From Actinobacteria bacterium UBA2286 (GTDB lineage: Bacteria; Actinomycetota; Coriobacteriia; Anaerosomatales; Anaerosomataceae): DNA of 64,000 nucleotides. Made by a program: the position numbers and the translations under genes. The notes beneath the pieces are model-generated. The model searched no databases, had not been told where the DNA came from, and saw only the letters and a list, made by a program, of their open reading frames with translations. The stretch is taken from positions 26,799-90,798 of the forward strand of contig DDWM01000049.1 in the NCBI GenBank assembly GCA_002345925.1, in the 5' to 3' direction. Numbering within the stretch: the first letter of the stretch is position 1; each line of letters opens with the position of its first letter. Below are positions 24,712 through 34,659 of this stretch, piece after piece.

Positions 24712-26166
24712 ATGATGAACAAAACGACGCTGTCTGCGCTGCTAAATGACATAGAAACGACCTCGATGACGGGCGCCGAGACGCCCGTCTCCGGTGTCGC
24801 ATATCGTTCCGATACAGTGCGTCCCGGCGACGCCTTCTTCTGCATTCCCGGATTTCGTCACGACGGACATGACTTCGCAGCGGATGCGGTCGAGCGTGGA
24901 GCGTCGGCGGTAGTCTCAGAGCGCCCTGTAGGCGCGGGGACGGCTGAGGCCATTGTCCCGGACACCCGAGCTGCTTTGGCTCTCGCCGCGTCCAGGATTC
25001 ACGGGTTTCCGTCTCGGCACATAGGAATCGTCGGAGTGACGGGAACCAACGGCAAGACGACGACCACTTACCTAATCGACAGCATCATGCGCGCCGCGGG
25101 GCGCAAGACGGGGGTCATTGGCACGGTCGAGACCCGCGTAGCAGGCGAGCGTCAGGTTGCGTCGCGCACGACTCCCGAGTCAGCTGACTTGCAGGCGCTC
25201 TTCGCGCAGATGCAGGACGTTGGTGTGACCGGGGTTGCAATGGAAGTCTCCAGTCACGCGATTGATCTTCACCGGGTCGACGGCACGCACTTCTCCGTCG
25301 CGGCTTTCACGAACCTCACCCAAGACCACCTCGACTACCATCACACCCTCGAGGAGTATTGGTCGGTGAAGCGGCGCCTGTTCACAGAGCTCGATGTCGT
25401 AGAGCGCGTTCTCAATATCGATGACCCTGCTGGCGCTGAGCTCGCCGGCATGTTTCCATCCGCCATAACCGTCGGTCGTTCCCAGTCCGCACTCGTGCGT
25501 GCCGAGAGCGAAGAGCCGGGCCCGACCTCTACCCGATTCACACTCGTAGTTCGTGGTGAGGCTTGGCCCATGCTTCTGCCCCTGGCTGGCGCGTACAACG
25601 TAGAGAACGCGCTTGTTGCCGCAGGTTCTGCGCTGGGCCTGGGTATCTCGGCCGAAGATATCGTTTCCGGTCTTGAGAATGCCCCACAGGTTCCTGGACG
25701 TCTCGAGCGCATCGACGAGGGACAGGCGTTCGCTGTTCTCGTTGACTATGCACACACGCCCGATTCGCTCACCAAGGCCCTGGCCGCCGTGAAGCTGGTA
25801 ACGCCCGGGCGCGTCATCGTAGTGTTTGGCTGCGGCGGGGACAGGGACCCGGACAAGCGATCGATGATGGGAGCCGCCGCCGCGGTGGGTGCGGATGACG
25901 TCATCATCACGAGTGATAATCCGAGGAGCGAGGACCCGGTCGGCATCATCTTGCAGGTTGAAGATGGCGTACGCGAAGCCGGAGGCCGGTATACGGTAGA
26001 GGTTGACCGCCACAAAGCTATCGCCAGAGCCGTCGGGATGGCCGAGACTGGCGATGCCGTGCTGATCGCGGGCAAGGGTCACGAGGACTATCAGATCTTC
26101 TCGGACCGTACAGTGCACTTTGATGATCGCGAAGTCGCGGCGGAGGAGTTGAGGTCGCTATGCTGA
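24712..26166 (+). CDS. murE: UDP-MurNAc-tripeptide ligase MurE (meso-DAP type)
   Basis: 484 aa. Adds the third residue of the stem peptide in the cytoplasm. P-loop GVTGTNGKTTTTYLID, the family motif EVSSHAI, and the substrate-selective motif DNPR at residues 402-405. DNPR marks meso-diaminopimelate-adding enzymes rather than lysine-adding ones. The start could equally be the next ATG codon; the ribosome binding site is weak (GTAGGCG). The gene overlaps murF by 7 bp. Confidence 0.95.
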   Translation: MMNKTTLSALLNDIETTSMTGAETPVSGVAYRSDTVRPGDAFFCIPGFRHDGHDFAADAVERGASAVVSERPVGAGTAEAIVPDTRAALALAASRIHGFPSRHIGIVGVTGTNGKTTTTYLIDSIMRAAGRKTGVIGTVETRVAGERQVASRTTPESADLQALFAQMQDVGVTGVAMEVSSHAIDLHRVDGTHFSVAAFTNLTQDHLDYHHTLEEYWSVKRRLFTELDVVERVLNIDDPAGAELAGMFPSAITVGRSQSALVRAESEEPGPTSTRFTLVVRGEAWPMLLPLAGAYNVENALVAAGSALGLGISAEDIVSGLENAPQVPGRLERIDEGQAFAVLVDYAHTPDSLTKALAAVKLVTPGRVIVVFGCGGDRDPDKRSMMGAAAAVGADDVIITSDNPRSEDPVGIILQVEDGVREAGGRYTVEVDRHKAIARAVGMAETGDAVLIAGKGHEDYQIFSDRTVHFDDREVAAEELRSLC

Positions 26167-27572
26167 CGCTCTCGGTCAAGAAGCTGATAGAGGTCGTCGG
26201 GGGTAAGCTGCTCGCCGGTGACGAAAACACGATGGTCAACGGACTTGCCATCGATTCGCGTGACGTAGGTCCGGGCGCCGCTTTCGTGGCGTTCGCCGGT
26301 GAGCACGTTGACGGGCACGAGTTCGTCGCGCCTGCACTCTCTGCCGGAGCACGTGCGATCATCGTGACCAGGGATGACGAGGTCATCCGAGAGACGATTG
26401 CACGCTCGCGTCGTCATGATGTAGCGCTAGTCATGGTCGATGATGCAACAGCTGCAGTACAGGAGCTTGCCTCGTACCACCGAGAGCGTCTGATGTGTCC
26501 TGTGATCGGCGTTACCGGTTCAACGGGCAAGACGACGACCAAAGACTTCCTGCGCTCGGTCCTCGGCACAAGAATGCGGGTTGTTGCGACCGAAGCAAAC
26601 ATGAACAACGAACTCGGCGTTCCGCTGACGATCATGCGGGCCGGTGCTGACACAGGTGTTCTGGTCGTCGAGATGGCGATGCGTGGGGCCGGGCAAATCG
26701 CCCGTCTTGCCGAAATCGCCAGACCCACAGCCGGACTTGTGACCAACGTCGGTGTGAGTCACATCGAGATTCTCGGCAGCGAGGAAGCGATCGCCTCGGC
26801 CAAAGGCGAGTTGGTCCGGGCCATACCTCAGTCGGGCAGGGTCTTTCTCAACGGTGACGACGCATGGTCCGCTACGCTCTTTGACCTCACCGGCGCGGCG
26901 ATCACCACGTATGGCCTAGCTGAAACATGCGATGTCCGTGCGACCGACGTGACGCTTTCCGACACAGGAACTCCCGTGTTCATGCTGTGCACAGAACAGG
27001 GTAGTGCGCGCGTTGAGCTACCAATACCGGGTCGGCACAATGTCTACAACGCACTTTCCGCCGCGGCCGTAAGTCTATACCTCGAGGTTAGCCTTGGGGA
27101 TGTCGTTAGCGGTTTGGAGCAGGCGACGTTCACCGCAATGCGAATGGAAGTGTTCCAGACCGCTACCCGGGTGACCGTTGTGAATGATGCGTACAACGCG
27201 AACCCCACCTCTATGCGTGCTGCACTCGATGCGCTCGTCGATCTTCCAGCCGAAGGCAGGCGCATCGCGGTTCTTGGCGATATGGCTGAGCTTGGCTCGC
27301 TTGAGGAACTTGCTCACTTCCGGATGGGGGAGTACGCCGCGAGCCTTGGACTGGATGCCCTAGTGACCGTTGGACCCCGCGCGAAGCGAATCGCGGACGG
27401 TGCGCTCGCGGTTGGCATGGCTGCAGCTGTGGTGCGTCCTTGTCTCGCGGCTGATGAAGCGAGTGAGGTACTGGATGATCTTCTCCAGCCCGGCGACGTT
27501 GTGCTCGTCAAGGCATCAAGGGTCATGGGTCTGGAACGCGTCGTAGATGGGATAACTAACCCTCATGTTTAG
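26160..27572 (+). CDS. murF: UDP-MurNAc-tripeptide:D-Ala-D-Ala ligase MurF
   Basis: 470 aa. Attaches D-Ala-D-Ala to complete the pentapeptide. P-loop GVTGSTGKTTTKDFL, NMNNELGVPLTI and the C-terminal VVNDAYNANPTSMRAALD are characteristic. ATG overlaps murE by 7 bp and the 3' end overlaps mraY by 8 bp, indicating translational coupling along murE-murF-mraY. Confidence 0.95.
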   Translation: MLTLSVKKLIEVVGGKLLAGDENTMVNGLAIDSRDVGPGAAFVAFAGEHVDGHEFVAPALSAGARAIIVTRDDEVIRETIARSRRHDVALVMVDDATAAVQELASYHRERLMCPVIGVTGSTGKTTTKDFLRSVLGTRMRVVATEANMNNELGVPLTIMRAGADTGVLVVEMAMRGAGQIARLAEIARPTAGLVTNVGVSHIEILGSEEAIASAKGELVRAIPQSGRVFLNGDDAWSATLFDLTGAAITTYGLAETCDVRATDVTLSDTGTPVFMLCTEQGSARVELPIPGRHNVYNALSAAAVSLYLEVSLGDVVSGLEQATFTAMRMEVFQTATRVTVVNDAYNANPTSMRAALDALVDLPAEGRRIAVLGDMAELGSLEELAHFRMGEYAASLGLDALVTVGPRAKRIADGALAVGMAAAVVRPCLAADEASEVLDDLLQPGDVVLVKASRVMGLERVVDGITNPHV

Positions 27573-28617
27573 CCTTATACCTGCAATAGCTCAGTATCCT
27601 ACGTACCAGGTGTTCCTGGCCGCGGTGCTCGCTCTTGTACTTGCCGGAGCGATGTTTCCGTTCTGGATTCGGCTTCTGCGTTATCGCAACATCGGACAGC
27701 AAGTACGTGCTGATGGACCGCAGGGCCATCTGGTCAAGCAGGGCACGCCCACCATGGGTGGTGTGCTGATACTGATCGTTGTGGCTTTGGTCTATCTGAG
27801 CGGCGGTGTGGTCGGCAAGCGAGGCCTTATCGTTCTGATGGCGATGCTCGCCTGCGGCTTGCTGGGCTTCATTGACGACTATGCCAAGGTCGTTCACGAG
27901 CGCTCTTTGGGCCTGCGACCCAGGGCGAAGATCCTCGGTCAGGCGTTGGTCGCTATTGCGGTCGCGCTTGCGGCTGTGAACTGGGCACACCTGAATCCTC
28001 ACGTCTTGGTGCCATTCATGGGCACGCTCGACCTTGGTGTCCTGGTATCCACGTTCAAGATCGGCACCTTCAGCATCGAGGTGCCGTGGTTGTACGTCAT
28101 CCTCGTGTGGTTCATGGTCGTCGGCGAGAGCAACGCCGTGAATCTCACTGACGGGCTCGATGGCCTCGCGGCGGGCAGCGTGATGATCGTCATGCTCGCC
28201 TATGCTGCGATTGCCTTCCGCCAGGGACACCTGGAGGTCGCGCTCATGGCGGCGTCGGTCGCAGGCGCATGTCTCGGCTTCCTTTGGTACAACTCGTTTC
28301 CTGCTGACATCTTCATGGGCGACACCGGGTCTCTCGGCCTGGGTGCAGCCATAGCTGCGTTTGCGATCGTGACCAAGACCGAGCTACTGCTCGTTTTGAT
28401 CGGCGGCATCTATCTGGTAGAGATCCTCTCGGTTGTTCTCCAGGTGCTCTCGTTCAAGCTCACCGGCAAGCGCATCTTCAGAATGGCGCCGATTCACCAC
28501 CACTTCGAGATGAAGGGTTGGAGCGAGACGAAGATCATGGTCCGCTTCTGGATCATCACCGGAATCCTGGCAGGCGCCGGCTTTGCGCTCTATATCGCCG
28601 GTTCCCTGAATCGTTAG
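27565..28617 (+). CDS. mraY: Phospho-MurNAc-pentapeptide transferase MraY
   Basis: 350 aa, ten membrane helices. Makes lipid I from UDP-MurNAc-pentapeptide and undecaprenyl phosphate. Canonical motifs: FIDDYAKV, NLTDGLDGLAAG, MGDTGSLGLG and the HHH loop in APIHHHFEMKGW. The ATG lies inside the end of murF. The divergent relative at 7.9 kb lacks the HHH loop and the DGLDG sequence. Confidence 0.97.
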   Translation: MFSLIPAIAQYPTYQVFLAAVLALVLAGAMFPFWIRLLRYRNIGQQVRADGPQGHLVKQGTPTMGGVLILIVVALVYLSGGVVGKRGLIVLMAMLACGLLGFIDDYAKVVHERSLGLRPRAKILGQALVAIAVALAAVNWAHLNPHVLVPFMGTLDLGVLVSTFKIGTFSIEVPWLYVILVWFMVVGESNAVNLTDGLDGLAAGSVMIVMLAYAAIAFRQGHLEVALMAASVAGACLGFLWYNSFPADIFMGDTGSLGLGAAIAAFAIVTKTELLLVLIGGIYLVEILSVVLQVLSFKLTGKRIFRMAPIHHHFEMKGWSETKIMVRFWIITGILAGAGFALYIAGSLNR

Positions 28618-28627
28618 CGGAGGTCGA

Positions 28628-30025
28628 ATGTCCGAGCAGATCACAGGGCACGTAGCGGTACTGGGCGCAGGGCGGTCCGGTCGCGGCGTGACCGCTCGCT
28701 TGGCCGAGGATGCTGCCACTGGCGTCGACGTACGTGTGACTCTTATTGACAGCTCTTGCACCGAGGACCTGGAGGCCGCTGTCGCGCCGCTGATGGGGCC
28801 CGGTGTTGAGATTCTCCTCGGCCATGAAACGGTACCCTCGGACGTTTCGATTGTCGTTGCGAGCCCGGGTCTCCCTCCAAGAAGCGCACTCGTGAAGGCC
28901 GCGCGCGATACCGGTGCGCCGGTCATCTCGGAGATCGAACTTGCATACCGGCTTTCTGAGTCTCCCTGGATCGCTATCACCGGTACCAACGGAAAGACCA
29001 CCACAACGTCACTGATCGCTCACTTGCTTGCCGAGGCGGGCATGCCCGCCGAAACCGTCGGCAACATCGGACGAGCTGCTGTTCTGGTTGTAGGTGAGGT
29101 TGGTCCCGCGACGATGCTCGTAGCTGAAGTCTCGTCGTTCCAGCTTGCTCTCACCGAGAGGTTCCACCCGAGAGTTTCAGTACTGCTCAACATCACGCCA
29201 GATCACATCGACTGGCATGGTTCCCTCGCGGCCTATGCCGATGACAAGGCGCGCATCTTCGCGAATCAGACTCTCGGCGACACGGCCGTCATAGACATCG
29301 ACGACCCGGGTTCTGCTCCGTACGCGGAGCGCATGTCGGGAAGCGAGGTTGAGATTCGAACAGTAAGCCTATGGCAGAGCCTTGCGTTCGCGAGGGTTGA
29401 AGAGGGCATGCTCGTTCTTGGCCATGGTGATGCGCGTGTGGAGCTGGTGCGCGCAGACGAGCTCGCGATCCGGGGCGATCACAACATCAGTAACGCTCTG
29501 GCTGCCGTGGCTGCCGCGCATTCCGTGGGCGTTCCGGTGACCGCTCTTCGAGAAGGACTTCGCACGTTCGCTCCCATCGAGCATCGACTGGAGCCGGTCG
29601 GCGTTGTTGCTGGAGTCGAGTATTTCAACGATTCCAAGGCTACCAACCCGGATGCGGTGCTCAAGGCCCTGACGGCTTTCGAAGAGCGTCCCGTCTTGAT
29701 CTTGCTCGGTGGCAAGAACAAGGGTAATGACTTCGGCGAGTTGGCGCGGGCTGTGCGCAGGCGCTGTCGTGCTGCCGTGGTGTTCGGGGAGTCGGCATCG
29801 GAGTTTGCTGACGCCCTTGCCGGATGCGAAGGCGATACAGTCGTTGTTCAGGCACAGGGCATGGCGGATGCGGTCGCGGCCGCTGCGGGTGTGGCACGAC
29901 CCGGAGATGTCGTTCTGCTGTCGCCGGCGTGCGCATCGTTTGACGAATTCTCGGACTACGAGCATAGGGGACGGGTGTTCCGGGGGATTGTGGCGGATAT
30001 GCTGGCTGTGGGTGAGCAGCAGTGA
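28628..30025 (+). CDS. murD: UDP-MurNAc-L-Ala:D-Glu ligase MurD
   Basis: 465 aa. Adds D-glutamate in the cytoplasm. P-loop AITGTNGKTTTTSLIAH, EVSSFQL and C-terminal NDSKATNPDAVLKAL and LLSPACASFDEF are MurD signatures. GGAGG sits 5 bp before the ATG. The stop overlaps the GTG of ftsW (GTGA). Confidence 0.96.
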   Translation: MSEQITGHVAVLGAGRSGRGVTARLAEDAATGVDVRVTLIDSSCTEDLEAAVAPLMGPGVEILLGHETVPSDVSIVVASPGLPPRSALVKAARDTGAPVISEIELAYRLSESPWIAITGTNGKTTTTSLIAHLLAEAGMPAETVGNIGRAAVLVVGEVGPATMLVAEVSSFQLALTERFHPRVSVLLNITPDHIDWHGSLAAYADDKARIFANQTLGDTAVIDIDDPGSAPYAERMSGSEVEIRTVSLWQSLAFARVEEGMLVLGHGDARVELVRADELAIRGDHNISNALAAVAAAHSVGVPVTALREGLRTFAPIEHRLEPVGVVAGVEYFNDSKATNPDAVLKALTAFEERPVLILLGGKNKGNDFGELARAVRRRCRAAVVFGESASEFADALAGCEGDTVVVQAQGMADAVAAAAGVARPGDVVLLSPACASFDEFSDYEHRGRVFRGIVADMLAVGEQQ

Positions 30026-31326
30026 CCCGGGCGAAGTCGCAAAGCTCAGCTCACTTGCTGATGGGCGTCACCATCTTCCTGGTTCTCATCGGGCTGCTGA
30101 TGATCTACTCCGCATCGTCTGTCTCGGACTATGTGCACAAGGCCGACAGTGCTTATCACCTGAAGCGGCAGGTTCTGTTCCTGGCGATTGGCGCTGCAGC
30201 CATGTTCGCCGGAACAAGGCTAGACCTGAGGTATAGCTCTCGCGGTACCGGACTGCTCCGCGACCCTGAACGCCTCGGCTGGATCATCTGGGGCGGATCG
30301 GTCATCGGACTGCTTGCGGTGCTCGTCGTAGGTATTGGGAAGTGGGGCGCGCAGCGCTGGATCCTTATTGGTCCGATACCCATCCAGCCATCGGAGTTTG
30401 CGAAGCTCGGTTGCATCCTCACCGCTGCGGTCTTGCTTGCCGAGTGGAAGCGACATGAGATCGACGGTGGGCAGTTGGCTACGAGATTGGCGCTCGTCAT
30501 GGTGCCGGTGATAGTCCTGGTCATGGCGCAGCCTGACATGGGAACGACCGTGTCTATCGTCGCGTCCATATACCTGCTGTGTTGGCTCGGCGACGTGAGT
30601 GGGAGATTGCTCACCACGATTGCGGTGTCGGGCGGAGTGCTCGGTATGCTCATGATTTGGATTGAGCCGTATCGGTTCTCTCGGCTGATGGCGTTCATCG
30701 ATCCATGGAAAGACCCTAAGGGCGACGGGTTTCAGATTATCCAGTCTCTCTACGCATTTGGATCGGGCGGCATCACAGGCGTAGGGTTGGGACTCTCGAA
30801 GCAGAAGTTCTTCTACCTTCCTGCGGCTCACACGGACTTCATCTTCGCGATCATCGGTGAGGAGCTCGGGCTTATCGGCACGTTGCTCATAGCTGCCGCG
30901 TTCGGCGTTATGGCATACGCTGGGATTCGAATTGCGCTTTCTGCAAAGAACAACTTCGATCGCCTTCTTGCTGGCGGTCTGACCGCGATGATCGTGACTC
31001 AGGCGGTCATGAACATGGCGGCTGTGACCGGACTCATGCCGATCACCGGTATCCCGTTGCCGCTTGTGAGTTATGGTGGTTCGTCACTGATCTTCACGCT
31101 CGCGTGCATCGGTCTCGTCCTTGGAGTGGCGAGGCGATCGTCGGGATCGAGCGCAGTCAAGGCAAAGTCAAAACGACCAGCGCCGGATGTCACTGACATC
31201 AGGGCTGTGCAAACACCAAAGTCCAGGGGGTCGAACAGTGCGGTTTCTGTTGAGCGGCGGCGGGACGGCCGGCCACATCTATCCGGCATTGACGGTGGCA
31301 AACCTGCTCGCCGAAAGCGGGCATGA
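30022..31326 (+). CDS. ftsW: FtsW, SEDS peptidoglycan glycosyltransferase
   Basis: 434 aa, ten membrane helices. Polymerises lipid II at the septum with the class B penicillin-binding protein. GSGGITGVGLGLSKQKFFYLP, HTDFIFAIIGEELGL and PLVSYGGSS are SEDS signatures. GTG start overlaps the murD stop. The last about 60 residues are a polar, basic cytoplasmic tail, and the final 89 bp are shared with the start of murG in another frame, an unusually long overlap for this cluster. Confidence 0.95.
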   Translation: MTRAKSQSSAHLLMGVTIFLVLIGLLMIYSASSVSDYVHKADSAYHLKRQVLFLAIGAAAMFAGTRLDLRYSSRGTGLLRDPERLGWIIWGGSVIGLLAVLVVGIGKWGAQRWILIGPIPIQPSEFAKLGCILTAAVLLAEWKRHEIDGGQLATRLALVMVPVIVLVMAQPDMGTTVSIVASIYLLCWLGDVSGRLLTTIAVSGGVLGMLMIWIEPYRFSRLMAFIDPWKDPKGDGFQIIQSLYAFGSGGITGVGLGLSKQKFFYLPAAHTDFIFAIIGEELGLIGTLLIAAAFGVMAYAGIRIALSAKNNFDRLLAGGLTAMIVTQAVMNMAAVTGLMPITGIPLPLVSYGGSSLIFTLACIGLVLGVARRSSGSSAVKAKSKRPAPDVTDIRAVQTPKSRGSNSAVSVERRRDGRPHLSGIDGGKPARRKRA

Positions 31327-32347
31327 CGAAGTCCTCTTCGTCGGAACACCTGACAGCCTCGAGGCCCGTCTCGTTCCCGAGGCGGGCGTCGCGTTCCATG
31401 CCGTCGCATCGAAGGGGTTCGATCGCGGCAATCCACTGACGCTTATCACCTCGGGATTCCGTGTTCTGGCGTCGGTCATCTCGGCGTGGCGTCTGCTACG
31501 GCAGTACCGACCGGATGCCGTTGTGGGATTCGGTGGATACGTGTCCCTTCCCGTAGGGCTTGCTGCAGTCCTGAACCGAACGCCACTCGTCTTGCACGAG
31601 CAGAACTCGGTTCCCGGCCTGGCGAACAAGATCCTTTCGCGGTGGGCGACAGAAGTCGGCGTAACGTATGAGAACTCGATCAAGCACCTGAAGCGGCGCG
31701 ATCGCGTCACGCTCACAGGCAACCCGGTGCGCGGCGCGATCATGAGCGCGAGCAAGGAAGCTGGCAGGCAGGCTCTGGATCTGGATCCCGAGGCGACAGT
31801 CGTGCTCGTTTTCGGTGGTAGTCGGGGAGCGCGGCATCTCAACGCTGCATTGGCGCGAATATGGCCGACGCTGGCAACAGAATCCGGGTTGCAGGTGGTG
31901 CATGTCGCCGGTACGATGGACGCCGCCTCAGTGGCGGAGTCGATGGCGCAAGCGCTAGACGATCCGTCTCGGCGATACCGACTGCACGAGTACATCTCGG
32001 CGATGGGTGACGCGATTGCCGCAGCCGATGTGGTCGTTGCCAGGGCGGGTGCAACGTCTATCGCAGAGATCACCGCAATAGGACGCGCCGCCGTGTTGGT
32101 CCCGTATCCGTTCGCGACAGACGATCACCAGACGCTGAATGCGCGCGGAGTTGCAGCTGGCGGAGGGGCGATTGTGATACCCGATGATCAGCTCGACGGT
32201 GATACATTTGAAAGTGCAGTCGCCGGTCTCGTGCGCGACACCAAGAAGCGTGAGACGATGGCTGCGGCATCTGCGGCACTTGGACGCCCCGACGCGGGCG
32301 CCCGCGTGGCCGAGATGGTCAGACGCGCAGCTGTGACCCGCAAGTAG
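31238..32347 (+). CDS. murG: UDP-GlcNAc:lipid I transferase MurG
   Basis: 369 aa, normal length. Converts lipid I to lipid II at the inner membrane face. N-terminal FLLSGGGTAGHIYPAL, then GFGGYVSLPVGLAA, LHEQNSVPGLANK and ARAGATSIAEI are the expected motifs. The start is GTG 31238 with AGGGGG 7 bp upstream; the longer frame from 31121 only reads through ftsW. It starts inside the ftsW coding region. Confidence 0.95.
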   Translation: MRFLLSGGGTAGHIYPALTVANLLAESGHDEVLFVGTPDSLEARLVPEAGVAFHAVASKGFDRGNPLTLITSGFRVLASVISAWRLLRQYRPDAVVGFGGYVSLPVGLAAVLNRTPLVLHEQNSVPGLANKILSRWATEVGVTYENSIKHLKRRDRVTLTGNPVRGAIMSASKEAGRQALDLDPEATVVLVFGGSRGARHLNAALARIWPTLATESGLQVVHVAGTMDAASVAESMAQALDDPSRRYRLHEYISAMGDAIAAADVVVARAGATSIAEITAIGRAAVLVPYPFATDDHQTLNARGVAAGGGAIVIPDDQLDGDTFESAVAGLVRDTKKRETMAAASAALGRPDAGARVAEMVRRAAVTRK

Positions 32348-32359
32348 CAAGGAGAACAC

Positions 32360-33760
32360 GTGAGCACTGCGTACGCCCACTTCATCGGCGTCGGTGGCGC
32401 CGGAATGAGCGGCATCGCCCGGGTATTGCACGACCGGGGAATCGTCGTGACGGGCTCCGACCTCAAGGATTCGCGCTATGCCCGGTCGCTTTCTGAGGCC
32501 GGCATGCGCGTTGCGATCGGGCATGCGGCAGAGAATCTCGGCGACCCTGAAATCGTCGTGGTCTCCTCGGCGATTCCAGAGAGCAACCCCGAGCTTGCCG
32601 AGGCGCGCAGGCGCGGCATCGAAGTCTGGCCGAGGGCGAAAATGCTCGCGCACGTTGGTCGCGAGACTCTCACGCTTGCGGTAGCCGGCACACACGGCAA
32701 GACAACCACTAGTTCGATGCTCGCCACGGTGATCGCGGGTATGGGACTCGATCCGACGTTTCTCATCGGAGGCGAGCTCAACGATATGGGCTCTAACGCG
32801 CGCTGCGGGGCTGGCGCACATTACGTGGTCGAGGCCGATGAGAGCGATGGCTCGTTCCTCTTCCTCGATTCGTACCTGGCGATCATCACGAACATCGAGG
32901 CCGACCACCTCGACCACTACTCGGGTATCGACGAGGTGGTTGCGACATTCGGTGAGTTCCTCGGCAAGATCGCTGAGGGCGGCATCGCGGTCGTTTGCGC
33001 CGATGACGCACGACTCCCGTCGCTCGCTCGTGAGCATACGCGCGGTCGTGTAGTCACATACGGACTCGCCGAGTCCGCCGAAGTCCGCTGCAGTGACCTT
33101 GTTGCCGAGGGGATCGGCCACCGCTTTGATGTGAGCTTCCCTGACGGCACGGTGCTCCACGCGCGCATCGGCGTTCCCGGGGTACACATGGCCGTTAACG
33201 CGACCGGAGTTCTGGCGGCCGTCTGGGCGCTTGGGCTGTGCGTCGCCGATGCCATTGGACCGCTTGCAGGCTTCACGGGAGTGCATCGTCGCTTCGAGCA
33301 GGTTGGCCACGTCAATGGCGTAACGGTAGTGGATGACTACGCGCACCACCCGACCGAGGTCAAGGCAACGCTCGCGGCGGCGAAGGCTGCAGGGTTCGAG
33401 CGTGTGTGGGCGATCTTCCAGCCGCACCGCTACAGCCGCACCGCAGCTCTCGGCGATGATTTTGGCGCTGCATTTCCCGACGCGGATCATGTCGTGTTGA
33501 TGGACGTCTACAGTGCTGGCGAGGCGCCGATTCCCGGCGTGAGTGGCAAAACGATCCTCGACGCGCTACTCGATATAGATCCGCACTTCTCGGCTGCTTA
33601 CTTTCCTCACCGGGGAGATGTGTGCGGCTATCTAGGATCGCGCGTCATGCCCGGGGACTTGGTCATGACGCTTGGCGCGGGGGACGTGACCGCGATGGCG
33701 GGCGAGCTCGTTCGCGAACTCGAAGGCCGTGCATCAAAGGAGAGCAGCTCGTGTCAGTAG
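32360..33760 (+). CDS. murC: UDP-MurNAc:L-alanine ligase MurC
   Basis: 466 aa. First amino acid addition to UDP-MurNAc. N-terminal FIGVGGAGMSGIARVL, P-loop AGTHGKTTTSSML, DESDGSF and DDYAHHPTEVKATL are MurC signatures. GTG start 5 bp after AAGGAG. It overlaps murB by 10 bp. Confidence 0.96.
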   Translation: MSTAYAHFIGVGGAGMSGIARVLHDRGIVVTGSDLKDSRYARSLSEAGMRVAIGHAAENLGDPEIVVVSSAIPESNPELAEARRRGIEVWPRAKMLAHVGRETLTLAVAGTHGKTTTSSMLATVIAGMGLDPTFLIGGELNDMGSNARCGAGAHYVVEADESDGSFLFLDSYLAIITNIEADHLDHYSGIDEVVATFGEFLGKIAEGGIAVVCADDARLPSLAREHTRGRVVTYGLAESAEVRCSDLVAEGIGHRFDVSFPDGTVLHARIGVPGVHMAVNATGVLAAVWALGLCVADAIGPLAGFTGVHRRFEQVGHVNGVTVVDDYAHHPTEVKATLAAAKAAGFERVWAIFQPHRYSRTAALGDDFGAAFPDADHVVLMDVYSAGEAPIPGVSGKTILDALLDIDPHFSAAYFPHRGDVCGYLGSRVMPGDLVMTLGAGDVTAMAGELVRELEGRASKESSSCQ

Positions 33761-34659
33761 CCGCAGCATATGCTGCCTTGCATTCGCTTGATGGCGTTGA
33801 TGTCCGGCAGTCCGAGCCGATGGCCCGCCATACTTCATTTCGTATCGGTGGCCCGGCGGACCTATTCGTCACCTGTGACACAGTCGCCTCGCTTGCCGCG
33901 ACCCTCGAGGTGCTCTCAGCGGAGGACGTGCCATACACGGTTGCCGGAAAAGGCTCCAACCTGCTCGTGGCCGACAGCGGTTACAGGGGTGCCGTGATGG
34001 TCTTGGGCAAGGAGTTCAAACGCCATGTCTGCGAGGGTGAGCATCTGCGTGCGGGTGCCGCATGCATCCTTGCATATCTGGTTCAGGATGCATTCTCCAA
34101 GGGCCTTGGTGGCCTTGAGTTTGCAGTTGGTGTTCCGGGTACGCTAGGCGGGGCTCTCGCAATGAATGCGGGTTCTCGCGAAGCGTGGATCGGCGCCGTG
34201 ACTGAGTCGGTGACTCTTCTCGTGCCAGGCACGGGCTTGGTTCGAATGCGTGGAGACGAGATATCGTGGGGATACCGCAGGAGCGGGCTCCCGGAGCGGG
34301 GTATCATCGTTGAAGGAGAGCTTCGGCTGGTACCCTCGGATCCGGTAAGGATTCGTGCCGAGATGGAACGCGGGCTCACCAGACGCAGGCAGAGCCAGCC
34401 CATGGGAGTTCCCAGCGCCGGCAGCGTGTTCGTGAACCCTGAGGGCGATTCTGCCGGTCGGCTGATCGAAAGCGTTGGACTAAAGGGAACGAAGCTCGGC
34501 GGTGCGCGGATATCGGATATCCATGCCAACTTCATCGTCAACGATGGGGGAGCGACTGCAGCCGACGTGCTTGGACTTGCAAACAAGGTCAGGACGAGCG
34601 TAAGGGATAGGCATGGCATCGAACTCCAAACGGAGGTCAGGTTCCTCGGAGAGTTCTGA
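33751..34659 (+). CDS. murB: UDP-N-acetylenolpyruvoylglucosamine reductase MurB
   Basis: 302 aa, FAD/NADPH enzyme producing UDP-MurNAc. RHTSFRIGGPADLF, AGKGSNLLV, GVPGTLGGALAMNAG, PSAGSVFVNPEG (catalytic Ser) and AGRLIESVGLKG are characteristic. GTG 33751 is chosen: AAGGAG lies 8 bp upstream and the longer frame reads through murC. ftsQ starts 47 bp before the murB stop. Confidence 0.95.
   Translation: MSVAAAYAALHSLDGVDVRQSEPMARHTSFRIGGPADLFVTCDTVASLAATLEVLSAEDVPYTVAGKGSNLLVADSGYRGAVMVLGKEFKRHVCEGEHLRAGAACILAYLVQDAFSKGLGGLEFAVGVPGTLGGALAMNAGSREAWIGAVTESVTLLVPGTGLVRMRGDEISWGYRRSGLPERGIIVEGELRLVPSDPVRIRAEMERGLTRRRQSQPMGVPSAGSVFVNPEGDSAGRLIESVGLKGTKLGGARISDIHANFIVNDGGATAADVLGLANKVRTSVRDRHGIELQTEVRFLGEF

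Noticed and set aside
31955..33490. 511-codon open frame on the minus strand opposite murG/murC
   Set aside because: It spans two well-supported genes and their junction in antisense; composition and lack of motifs fit a shadow frame.
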